Shown: one piece after another, positions 1-10,965 of the stretch
How the letters are laid out: each line of letters starts with the position of its first letter
How positions within the stretch are numbered: the first letter of the stretch is position 1
Assembly: GCF_950023065.1 (NCBI RefSeq)
Contig: NC_088681.1
Coordinates: forward strand, 44,116,836 to 44,180,835
Direction: 5' to 3'
Source of the DNA: Planococcus citri
Lineage: Eukaryota; Arthropoda; Insecta; Hemiptera; Pseudococcidae
Length of the DNA stretch: 64,000 nt
Notes under the pieces: model-generated
Told to the model about the DNA's origin: nothing
The model's input: the letters and a program-made list of their open reading frames with translations, nothing else
The model's database searches: none
Made by a program: the position numbers and the translations under genes

Positions 1-1511
1 TTTCCCAAAATGAAAGAAAATTCTATGCTACATCTCGTGAATAAAGGCGAAAATGCTTTTATAATTAGTTACCTCCTGCCAGAAAGCTCGCAATTTCGCT
101 AAATTTTGTCCCATATTTCGGCTCGATTTCCGAAAAGATTTTATGACTTGATAAAAAATCCTCTCTTAGCGACATAGATTTTTCTTCTCTTCATGCTTTA
201 AACAAAGGCATTTTTGCCAACAAGATTTGATTCTCGCTGAATTTGTGAACTGCCAGATGACTTTTTTTCAACCTTGTTTTTTTATTTTTTTCCAATTCAA
301 TTTTTATTTCATTTTTTGAAAGAGTGCTTTTGTTCAATGTTTTTGACACATGTTTTTGGTTCATTTTTTCAAAAAAAATTCTGCATACATTCAATTTTTT
401 TTAGGAAATGTCACATTTGTGTTTTTTGGAAACTTTCATTTTCCTATAAAACTTTTCATCAAAAGCTCGACTTTTTTGTGGTTTGGCCAATTGGGCGAGG
501 TACCCTATCACACTCATTAAGGCACTTCAATTTTCTAACCCGAAAACCTAGAGAACCTCCAAAGGGTTAAAGAGAATACCTTTTTTTTTTGCCTGGAATG
601 GATTTTTTCAAGTTCGTTTACAAATTTTTCAGTTCGAGAGTATTTCGCTAGAAGGTTAAGGAGCAGCTAAATTGAAGACACAAGGAAATTTCCAAAAATC
701 CCTTAATTTTTATCCGAATAAGGGTCAATTATTCAATTAAGTAGGCTACCTAATGTAGTACATACCAGGAATATGGACACGTAAGTCGCTACACAATGAA
801 ATTAGCGCCCACTACAGCATAAAGCTATCGACGAATAAGATGCTTCGTAAAAGTCGACGTGATAGCTGTTCAAATAAGTATAAGAAAGACGAGTGTCGCT
901 CGGTACATTATAAGATTAGTGTGGGAGAGATAAATGAATATAGAATCTCAAGACTAAAGGAGAGCAGTGCAGCGAAGAACAAAAAGTAACAAATGGCAAA
1001 TTAATTTAATCAAGTGCACCGACTAGAACACCAAACACGCTCGGCTAATTAATCTTCTCTTATCGAAATTCGAACCAAAATCTCGCGAGAAGGGAGAAGA
1101 GAGCTGAGGGGATCAGTGAATGAACGCGACGATGATGTATGTATCGGGAATTAATAAGTCACGGCGCGATTTCTATTTGTAAACAGAAGCTGTACGTTGG
1201 AGTCTGGCGAGAGATGAATGGTGCCATAATTTACGCGTTCGTTCGAAAATGTAAACAAATAACACACAGTGAATAAGAGATAAGGAAATCTTAACCTTGT
1301 TCTGTTATGTAATAACATTATTAAGCGTGTTCTTATTCGAAATTCGAATAGGTGTACAGGTGTACACTGCTGTTACGCACGATATGTATAAGGTAAGTCG
1401 CCGTCTCGGGCCACATTGTGCTGTCTGAATTCAACTTTTGCCCCTTAATGAAATGGCACAATAAGGGATAGGTAAAGGTATACACATGAGCTCGAGTCTG
1501 TGCTCAAATTT
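1..1511. other. Intergenic, no gene seen
   Basis: No ORF here looks coding. The first 570 bases are T/A-rich with degenerate runs resembling the low-complexity sequence at 12240-12690 and 30400-31400. From about 780 to 1250 the base composition is less AT-biased, and the palindrome TCTCGCGAGA occurs at 1081-1090. This could be a promoter or distal exon of an unseen gene, but nothing shows that directly. Confidence 0.5.
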
Positions 1512-2912
1512 GGGCCTTTCGGGATAAGATAGTGAAATCCGCACTTTCTCTGATTTGGTTGAAACTCATCCCAAATGTTAGTATGGGTGTAAAACCATCC
1601 CAAAAAAAATTTTGAGCCGACCCCCCACCCCAACACGAGAAATGCCCCCCTATGTGTTAAAAATTCAAAATTCTCGTTCTCCGGAGGGGGTGGTCCAAAC
1701 ATTTTGAAACTTTCACAAAAAATAGGCATTATGTAGGTGCGTGTGTGAAATTTTTTTCAACAATTTTTTTTCATATTTGGGAGTTTTTTTTTGGAGGGGG
1801 GGGGTTCAAAATTTCAAAAATTCGTAGGAAAAAAACGGGCGGGGGGTCTCTGCGAAATTTTTTCAGAAACTTTGTTACACCTTTAGGTATGACATATAAT
1901 TTTCCCAAGGTCCCAAAGGGGGGTGCAACATGGTCAAAAAAAAGAAAGTTTGAAAAAAACATGTATCTCCAGTACTACCGCGCGTTTTGTCAACACTGTT
2001 CCACGGCACCACCGTGAGAAAACTTCACCCATCGCGCGTTCTCAAACTTGGATTTTTTTGAGAACCCTATTGAAATACCATATTTTTCATCAATGGTTTT
2101 TTGGTGACTATTTTCTGGGGTGGTGTGGTGAACAACAGAGGTATACCTACAAGAATTTTCAACCCCCTCCCATCATATTTACCCCTCAAAATTGCGTTTT
2201 TCAACTCTTTATTTTTTGCTTTTTACTAAAAATGCAAATTGTGCGATACATACAATATTTTAAATACGTTTTTTGGATCTATTTCTGACCTCTGTTGTTC
2301 ACCACACCACCCTAGAAAATATTCACCAGAAACCATTGATGGAAAATATGGTATTTCAATAGGGTTCTCAAAAAAATCCAAGTTTGAGAGCGCGCGATAG
2401 GTGAAGTTTTCCCACGGTGGTGCCGTGGAACAGTGTTGACAAAACGCGCGGTAGTACTGGAGATACATTTTTTTTTCAAACTTTCTTTTTTTTGACCATG
2501 TTGCACCCCCCTTTGGGACCTTGGGAAAATTATATGTCATACCTAAAGGAGTAACAAAGTTTCTGAAATAAATTTGGCAGAGACCCCCCCTCCCCGTTTT
2601 TTTCTACGAATTTTTGAAATTTTGAACCCCCCCAAAAAAAACCCTAAATATGAAAAAAAAATTTTGAAAAAAATTTCACACACGCACCTACCTAGTGACT
2701 ATTTTTTGTGAAAGTTTCAAAATGTTTGGACTAACCCCTCCGGAGAACGAGAATTTTGAATTTTCAACACATAGGGGGGCATTTCTCGTGTTGGGGTGGG
2801 GGGTCGGCTCAAAAAATTTTTTGGGGTGGTTTTACACCCATACTAACATTTAGGGTGAGTTTCAACCAAATCGGAGAAAGTGCGGATTTCACTATCTTAT
2901 TCCGAAAGGCCC
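1512..2912. mobile_element. Long near-perfect palindromic (fold-back) element
   Basis: The left arm (1512-2142) is the reverse complement of the right arm (2288-2912), with a spacer of about 145 bp. Both arms start inward from GGGCCTTTCGG and include G/C tracts (about 1620-1690 and 2580-2640) and the block GTGGTGAACAACAGAGGT next to the spacer. No transposase is encoded; the short ORFs in each arm are mirror copies of one another. The ends have no clear target duplication, so the class is unknown. The first ~120 bp resemble the arms of the element at 14751-19910. Confidence 0.85.
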
Positions 2913-4263
2913 TTAGGAGTCTTAACGCGATTGCACCAATGCGCAAATCGTGAATCATAAATAGGTAGGTACTTAATAATACTTTCAAACAGCATTCACC
3001 GCAAAAGTAAAAACAAAACAAACATTTTTCCGAAAAAAATTTATAATAAACTCAAAGAGAAAAATTCAACTAGGTATCCAAGATTTCCAATAACTCATTT
3101 AAATGCAATATGTTTATCATAGTTCCGAAAAATGAATAGAAAGTCCTTTCATCGTGTTGAACAAATTGAAAAAAATAAAATGAAAATAAAGTGAAAACAA
3201 TACAGTGTTTTGGCGCATCGCGCAAAAACTATAAAAAGCAATGTTTCTCATCCATTAAGTAAGGTACATAGCCTTTCTTTTGCAAAACGCTCCAGAAAAT
3301 GCAGGCTCCTGGCAAACTATGCATTTTGCCAGTAATCATTTTAAACTTTGTAAAATTCCATTATCCAAAAATTTCATCCTTAAAGATACCACAGTTTCAA
3401 TTGATACAACGACACGCAAAGTATAAAAAGACCAGACTCAGACGGCACGTGTAAGAATATTCAACTTACTTTGATACTAGTGTACCCGTCTTTGAGTATC
3501 TCAAAGTAAGGTACCCGTGTAGTCTGTGGATAGTGTGCCCGTGTGGGTACTGGGTAGTAGTGGTCCTCCCTAGTGTACCTACTCAGGACTCAGGAGTTAC
3601 AGTAATTTACTCGATGTGTATGGTAAAATACAGTATTTTACTGAATTTTATCAACTATTACTGTATGCAGCTCAAACTCAAACGCGAGTGAAATTTTATG
3701 TGTAGGTAATTTCATTTTCTGTTTGAAAACATGCAAGTATGAAACTTATATGAAAGGAATGTGTTAAAAAACATATTCACAATCACCACACAAACTTTGA
3801 AAAGCATCAAACTCATCAAAGTCATTGAAATGAAAATGATCAAAAAATTGGTCAATTAAGCTGGAAACTCTCCAACGTATTATAATAGATACCACTGTTT
3901 GCCTGTCCCCTTCCCTAGCCTCATTAAATCAAACATTATCATTAATCCATTTTTGTTTTTTGATTATTGTCTCACCAACTTGTCACTCATCGCTAGGTCC
4001 AGAGTCACCACACTAACCACATTCAACAATCAACACTGTTTTCCAGTCAATGTCAAATCATAACACAAATCTGCGATGAATTTTTTTTTTTTTTTTTTTT
4101 AATCATTTCCTCACCTCACTCAGTCAGCACTTCAGCAGTCAACAGTCAACACAATTTCCCCGTCAAATTAAAAGTCAATCTCAATTCTAAATCTTGATTC
4201 CCGATTATGTGACCAGTGGTCACTGATAATTTTTAAAAATCGTCATATCTGAATCAGGTAATA
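2913..4263. other. Intergenic, no gene seen
   Basis: AT-rich sequence with no supported exon. A run of 20 T lies at 4081-4100. Segments at 3440-3600 are rich in GTACC and TAGT words, like much of the window. Confidence 0.5.
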
Positions 4264-4839
4264 CAGTGGCGTCGCGATAAGTGAAAATTCAAGGGAAGAA
4301 AATTTTTGTTTCACTTATCGAGTTTTTCACATACAAAGGTTTCAGATAGAGAGTTTTTGTTTGGTCAATTTTCACTTATCGAAGTTCAGATAAAAAAAAA
4401 AAAAACGAAAAACATGAATTGAACAATAAAATTTTCCGATTTTCATTGATCATTTTCGAATTTAGTTTGATCAGCCAGTCTTAAAACAGCTCACAGGTCA
4501 TCCATGCCTTCTTGTTCAACACATAATCCAATGGAAACGATTTGACTTTAGTAAAACATCGAGGCTCTGTTTCACTTATAGAGGCTGAACGAGTCAGTAC
4601 CTTTCAGTTAAAGAGGTATTTTCACTTATAGAGGTAAAACGCAGACAACATTTCACTTATAGAGGTAAACACGATAATTTTGGGATAAATCCTAGTTTCA
4701 GTTAACGAGGTAGCCTTTTTTCACTTATTGAGGTTGATTTACACGTAAAATTGGTCCAAGGTGAAGGGAAGGAGGTTTTTATTTCACTTATTGAGTTTTT
4801 TCACATATTATCGAGGTTTCACTTATCGCGACGCCACTG
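4264..4839. mobile_element. Pogo/Tigger-like MITE with internal TTTCACTTAT repeats
   Basis: Terminal inverted repeats read CAGTGGCGTCGCGATAAGTG inward from both ends (4264 onward, and the complement ending at 4839). Each end abuts a TA dinucleotide, the target duplication expected of Tc1/mariner/pogo elements; pogo and Tigger ends also begin with CAG. The interior has no ORF but holds at least seven copies of TTTCACTTAT followed by AGAGG, CGAGT, TGAGG or similar (4310, 4369, 4572, 4620, 4650, 4720 and 4781), plus TTTCAGTTAAnGAGG variants. The class rests on terminus and TA only. Confidence 0.75.
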
Positions 4840-6984
4840 TATTTCCCCATCAAATCAAATAATCTAAATCTAAACAAATTAATCTTGGTAGCATTAATTC
4901 ATAGTAAGTAGGTACTTCTACCTACCTAATTAATGCATTTTCAAGATTGTATATGTTTAAAACAAAAAATAAAAATAAAACGGCATTTTAAACAAAAAAC
5001 GGCAGTTTGAACCAGTTTTTTTAAACGTAGTTTTTTTCCAACTTCCATTTCCTAAAAAAAACACGCTTTTTTTAGTTTCTCGTTGAAGATTGAATAAATT
5101 GTATTTTTAGTGACAAATTTTGTGTTTGATTTCAATTTTTCAATATTTCTTGAGCCTAATAGCTATTTTATGACGTCACATCTTAAAAATTTGATGACTG
5201 TTGAACCCAACACGAATCATAGTTATCATTATTGATCAATCAGTTACCTAGTTCAATGAACAAAAAAATTTGAGCAGGTATTACATTTTACATTACCTGT
5301 CTTCCTTCAAACTACATCCTGGCTTACTACGTAGTACTTACTGTTAATCATAATCCTATTTTCAAGATAATGAGAAATTTGTTGAAAAAAAAAATCAAAA
5401 AATGTGATGAATTTTTGGCAACAGTCAACTTCATCTTTCCCCATCAAATGAAAAATCAGAATTGATAATATCAACCAATTTCTATCAACTTTGGTAGGTA
5501 TGTCAGGTATGTACGAGTAAAAATCATTTTTCTGAACATTTGAAAAAATATATACCTACTGACAATTTTCAAAATATTAGATTGTTTTTTTTTTACCCGC
5601 CGAATTTTCAAAAATCTGGTTTTTAAAAATCTCACACAAACTTTTAAAACTTTAAAAGTTTTCTCTTTTAAAGTAAACTCAGTAAAATCCAAAATCCATT
5701 TTCAAAAGCTACTACCCCAGTGTCTGCTAAAATTCAAATACTCAAAAATCTGCTAAAATCTGTGTAAAAAAAAACAAAATCTACTGGCGTACTGGCTAAA
5801 AAAAAATTTTTTAATAAAAAAATAAAATCTGTTCTGTTTGTGCCTACCTACATTGATTTATTTGAAATTTCGAGTTAAGAAACCTTCACATTTCAAATAT
5901 TTTTAAAAATAATGGCAATCAAAAATTAGAATTAAAAAAAAAAAAAAAACGCCTTTTTGTACCTATTTCACGTACCTACCAAACGTTGAAAACAAATCAA
6001 TACTGGCTAACACGAAAAAGCCGAAAAATTTATGTACTTTTCTACTGGGCAACTGGATTTTAGTTTAATTAGATTTGATATTTTCTTCTACAATTATGAT
6101 TATCAATATACAGTATGACACAGAAGTAGTGCCCGGTGGCTTTTATTTCTAAGTACATAGAAAGAGCTAGAGAGATGAATGAAGCGGTGTTGAGTTGGGA
6201 AAAAAATAGGGGCTTTCAAAAGCAACTTTGAAAATTTCAGGCCCATGCACAAGGTGTCCGCAAATTGAAAAACCGGTTTGGTCAAAAAATGCAAACTGGT
6301 TTTTATTGGCGCAATGTGTTCTACACACTAAGGCAACAAAAATGTGGTACATATGAATTTTTTTAAACGGTTCGTTAATTTCCAACCAGTTGAAAAAAAA
6401 ACCGAAAATTGTAGATAGAGAAAAAAGTTCGAAACAAAAGTTGTAGAGCGTGAAAAATTACACAATTCTGTCTAATCACATTTTGAAACTGGTTCATTGG
6501 TTCGCATTTAGCAGCAGGTTTTTGACAATCACCTAAAAATTGAAGATAGAGAAAAATGCTCGAAACAAAAGTTGTAGAGCGTGAAAAATTGAACCATTTT
6601 TGCTGACCGGATTTTGAAAATTTCTAATTCTAATCAACTTACAAAATCCCCAGTTTTTTGGTATCTGATGATACCGGTATAACAACCTTGACCCGGAGAG
6701 AAAATGAAAAGTGGCAGCCCTGAATTGTCAGAGATTTGAATTCCTCAGGGATTTTAGTATATACTACATAGCAGTAACACCCGTCGCTAGCGACGGGAAA
6801 AATTTGACCTTTCTTTTATTTTTTACCGACTTTGCCGTGAAACGGAAAGTCAAGGTATTGTATTTGTCATGATGGTTGAGGATTTGGGTGGGGGTAGGTT
6901 TTCTTGACGTTTCGGAGTGTGCTGATCACGATAAGACGTATGGCGCAAAACGAGATAAGTTTATATATATATGGACCTAAGTAT
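4840..6984. other. Intergenic, no gene seen
   Basis: AT-rich with many A or T runs. No exon with both splice sites and conserved coding was found. It includes a short local duplication (6430-6595, listed separately) and an 18-bp perfect palindrome, CCCGTCGCTAGCGACGGG, near 6780, which may mark a small element end. Confidence 0.5.
6430..6595 (+). repeat. Two-copy direct repeat
   Basis: The word GTTGTAGAGCGTGAAAAATT, preceded by AGATAGAGAAAAA and TTCGAAACAAAA-like sequence, occurs twice about 120 bp apart (near 6440 and 6560). The copies are diverged at their edges. They could be remnants of a tandem repeat or of a larger element. Confidence 0.6.
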
Positions 6985-7356
6985 CCTCGACGTCACCGTA
7001 CATAAACAGTACCTTTTGGTCACCAGGCTTTTAAATGCCTCCGGAGGTGTATTTACTTCATATTCGTAACCAGCACAGTGGTAATAGTGCTTATACTCTT
7101 TTCCCCACTTGATTTACATGCTTTAAGTTTATACAAAAAAAATTTACGAGAATGGTACCAATTTGCCTCCGATTATAAACTGATCTCTTCCGTGACCTTG
7201 TGTATTTAAAAAGATATTGACTATACCAAATTGTCACCTGCTGCCTTGCCTAATAGATTACAACTACGCTGGCTACGAATACGAAAATATAACACAACTG
7301 GAAGCATTTAAAAAGCGGTGACCAAAAGGTACTGTTTATATGCGGTGACGTCGAGG
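6985..7356. mobile_element. MITE with ~60-bp TIRs and 4-bp target duplication
   Basis: Inverted ends begin CCTCGACGTCACCG at 6985 and end with the complement at 7356. The match continues through ACAGTACCTTTTGGTCACC and into ...TTTTAAATGC. The tetranucleotide GTAT flanks both sides (6981-6984 and 7357-7360) and is the likely target duplication. No ORF lies inside. I do not assign a superfamily. Confidence 0.75.
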
Positions 7357-9637
7357 GTATGTCAGTGTTGATGGAACAAAATTTTTAAAATCTGTATACA
7401 GTAGGTGTATACATGACCTATTCGTCACCGGACAAACTTTTCCCCTTTTACGTTTCAGGGGAAAACAAACCGTTTGGACTTGGTATACACAGGGAAACGT
7501 CTTCGTCACCGGCAAAACGCCTCCGTCACCGATTTCGGTGACGAAAAGAACGCGTGAGTATATAAAAGGTGACGTAGAGGTACCGTTTGCATATCTATGC
7601 AGGTGTAGGCTTACATGAAACGGAGTAGGTACACCTCGTATAGGTACAAAAATGATGAAGTAGTACCTACCTGTCTTTACTATCATCTCGAATTATATAG
7701 AAAAGCTGCATGATAGTGGCAAACTCTGACAATTAGGTACATGAACTCTAATACCTATGTAGTAACAACACAGGTAGGTATAGAGGTAGATACCTTTAAT
7801 TATCGACGTTGATTTACTGCATTGATACTGCCTATCTAATGAGAGACGAGTTACATGGTTATTTACGCCGATATATAATATACAATGAGCATAAAAATAT
7901 CCCTGGAGAGCATAGGTATACTCGTTTCATACTATAGTAATAGTAATGTTACAGATCGGTCTACTAGATATGTACATACGATTAAATATGTAGGTATCGT
8001 CGAATGGCTGCTTCCATTATACATATGATTCGATAAACTTGGAATATTGTAATATGCTAAGTATACCTAATTGCCTGAGTAAGTACTGGGTGCCAAACAT
8101 GAACTGATATGAACGGAAAATAAAACGAGATAGTCCTAGTATCCGACAATGTAGGTATGTACACGCAAATCTGATACTTTTAATCTAAAATAACGCTAAT
8201 TACAGAATATTGTACCACAACAAGAAATCGCTTCAATGAAATTGTTTCGTTGCATATTCAAAAACCATTTCGCCATTTGCATTGCCACGTGTTTATAATA
8301 TTCTCCTCCGGTGATCAGTGACTAATGAAAACCACAATTTGGTGAATGTGAATAGAACTTAATGTACTTGTAGCGTTGTAGTAGGTATGTTTATAAATCT
8401 ACCAGAGAATAAAAACCCAAACACGCGTACCATCAAACGAGCAGAACTCATTAAGTAATACATATACATACTTACTTATTTGTACCAATAACGTACAAAA
8501 AGAAAGAAACCGCCTATGACTATATTAACGCGCCCGAAAACAAAAATATTAAAATGAATTACATTATTATGAACATGGAAAACCCTGCCAACAGATCCGG
8601 AAGCAGATATAAATATACCATATAATTATTAATTAAAAAACGAGCTAGAGAGAAAGAGAGAGAGAACACAAATAAATTATGTATTATTGGCAATTTTCGT
8701 CGCAACTCGTGAACGATATTGTAACAGTATTTCTTTCGTCGATATTTTGCCTTCTAAAAAATAACCAACCAATTGAAAAATCATTTCAAATCACCCTCTT
8801 AATGAGAAGCCCAACTTTTTCACTTTTCCAGTCTATGTTCTCTGTTCGGTACTTAATTCATACAACAAACCAGGAAGTGAATCATAGGTAAAGACCGTAA
8901 TCATACCCGTGACATAAATTTTCTAAATATACCTACCTACTGTAATAATATAATTTGCGTCTTAAGGTTAACCAGCTATTGTTTTTAGTGGGTAATTTTC
9001 ATGTCAGCCTGGTAGCCAGGGTAAGTATTTGCGCATATAAGCAATGAGCATATAGCTGAGCCAGTACTCGTCATATTCAATGAAAAAACAGAACTCTTAA
9101 GAGTAAGTATAGGTAAGTATAAATAGATCATTCGTACATTGCTCCATCTCTAGCAGACAGATGATAATTTTCGCATTGTTTTAAAAATATATGAATTTGG
9201 GCTTATTACAGAAAAGAAGACGAGAGAAAAAAAGAAACTAAAACAATAATACTCGTACATACCTCTTCCTCAGCTCGTCAATTAAAAGTATGGGGTTTTG
9301 TTGTAAACAAATCAAATTCCATAGATCAATGACCGTAAAGTTACCGCAAGTCTAAGTGCGTCTGTCTGATGTATTATTATTTTCATCGACACGCTATTGA
9401 TATTTCCATAAGTATGTATGTACCATACCTACTATAGTTACATTTTCGTAAAAACTACACGAGTGTCTATGATAAGTCAAGTTGCGAGTATCTAAGAACC
9501 TATCTGCTATACATGCCGTGGTAATAGGTACCTACCTACATACAATACGCATGCGTCGTGCACTATAGTGTTGCACGTCATTTCATCTAGTGTACACACC
9601 GGTCGCGGAGGGTATTTGGTTGCAGGTATAGGGAATG
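7357..9637. other. Intergenic; GTCACC-rich stretch then AT-rich DNA
   Basis: At 7400-7600 the words CGTCACCGG, CCGTCACCGATTTCGGTGACG and GGTGACGTAGAGGTACCG repeat the GTCACC/GGTGAC theme of the neighbouring MITE, so a related or truncated copy may lie here. The remainder has no supported gene; an AG-rich microsatellite is at about 8646-8667. Many TAGGTACCTA variants occur. Confidence 0.45.
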
Positions 9638-9642
9638 CGAAG

Positions 9643-10960
9643 CACAGTGTGCTGTGAGCACCCTCAAAACGGGCGTAATTCAAAAACTTACAATAAACCC
9701 AAAAACAATTGTAAAATGATATCCTCCCTTATGTTTTTGGGGTCGCAGAATACGAATATGGCAATATTTTTTTTGTAGGGGTATGGGGTGGGGGGGTGAG
9801 GGGGGTCAAAAATTCAAAATTTGACCATAATGACGTGTGATATGTCGACATGTATGTTTTCGAGGGTGTAGATTACGAATCTGACAATATTTTTTTCGTA
9901 GGGGTGAATGGTGGGGGATGAAAGTGGTGAAAACGGTGAATAATTCAAAATTCGATTATAATGACGTGTGATATGTCGAAATGTATGTTTTCGAGGGTGT
10001 AGATCACGAATCTGACAATATTTTTTTTGTAGGGGTGAATGGTGGGGGATGAAGGGGGTGAAAAATTCAAAATTTGACCATAATAATGTGTGATATGTCG
10101 AAATGTATGTTTTTGAGGGTGTAGATGACGAATTTGACAATATTTTTTTCGTAGGGGTGAATGGTGGGGGATGAATGGGGTGAAAACAGCGAAAAATTCA
10201 AAATTTGACTATAATGACGTGTGATATGTCAAAATGTACGTTTTTGGGGGTGAAGGAGGGGTGAAGGGTGGGGGATGAAGGATTTTCTGTTGGGGAGCCG
10301 TCAAAGTCCTAGTAAGACAAAAATTTGTAACTTTTTAACAAAATTCACTAAGTATGATTTTTCACTACAATCGACTGTGGGGGGAGTTGGGTCACTTTCG
10401 GTCGAAAATGGCAATTGACATCTTGAAATACACTATCTCAAGTAATACCTGCCACTGGAATTTCCCGTGCATCTACGTGCGAAAATTTTTTCTATTCCAA
10501 TTTGTGCAGCACACAGTAGGAGAAAAACAGGGTTTTGAGATGAATTTCATGTCTATAATTACTTCATAACAACTAAAATCCAGTAAATTGATGGAAAGTA
10601 CCTACTTTCAGTTGAATTATTCATACTTGGTACATTTCAACATATCACACGTCATTATAATCGAATTTTGAATTTTTCCCCCCTTCATCCCCCACCATTC
10701 ACCCCAACGAAAAAAATATTGCCAGATTCGTGATCTACACCCTCGAAAACATACATTTCGACACATCACACGTCATTATGGTCGAATTTTGAATTTTTGA
10801 CCCCCTCACCCCCCCCCAATACCCCTACAAAAAAAATATTGTCAAATTCGTATTTTGCGACCCCAAAAACATAAGGGAGGATATCTTTTTACAATTGTGT
10901 TTGGGTTTATTGTAAGTTTTTGAATTACGCCCGTTTTGAGGGTGCTCACAGCCCACTGTG
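9643..10960. mobile_element. Non-autonomous Transib-like fold-back element, CACAGTG ends
   Basis: Both ends read inward CACAGTG, one variable base, GCTGTGAGCACCC and then TCAAAACGGGCG. The inverted match continues for roughly 170 bp through the block with GGGAGGATAT and GGGGTCGC. The pentanucleotide CGAAG directly flanks both ends (9638-9642 and 10961-10965). A 5-bp duplication and a terminal CAC heptamer are the known hallmarks of Transib elements, the relatives of RAG1; CACAGTG is also the consensus V(D)J heptamer. The interior has tandem units and no transposase. Assignment is inference from ends only. Confidence 0.6.
9830..10250 (+). repeat. Tandem ~125-bp repeat inside the Transib-like element
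   Basis: Four units share GTGTGATATGTCGAAATGTA, then a GAGGGTGTAGAT block, a T-run ending GTAGGGGTGAATGG, and a G-rich tail. Anchors lie near 9840, 9969, 10090 and 10224, giving spacings of 121-134 bp. Inverted copies occur in the right arm (about 10635-10860). The apparent 108-aa ORF on the minus strand across this array is only the repeat read as codons. Confidence 0.8.
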
Positions 10961-10965
10961 CGAAG

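Noticed and set aside
1745..2540. Several ORFs of 60-121 codons in the 1512-2912 palindrome
   Set aside because: The same peptides appear from each arm on opposite strands, as expected for an inverted repeat; no coding signature.
7336..7686. 116-codon minus-strand ORF
   Set aside because: Overlaps the GTCACC-rich repeat region and the MITE end; no recognisable domain.
9643..9680. A full recombination signal (heptamer, 12-bp spacer, nonamer)
   Set aside because: A CTCAAAACG word follows the heptamer at roughly suitable distance, but it matches the nonamer poorly, so only the heptamer similarity is reported.
9814..10140. 108-codon minus-strand ORF
   Set aside because: It is the 125-bp tandem repeat of the Transib-like element read as codons, and the peptide repeats with the DNA.
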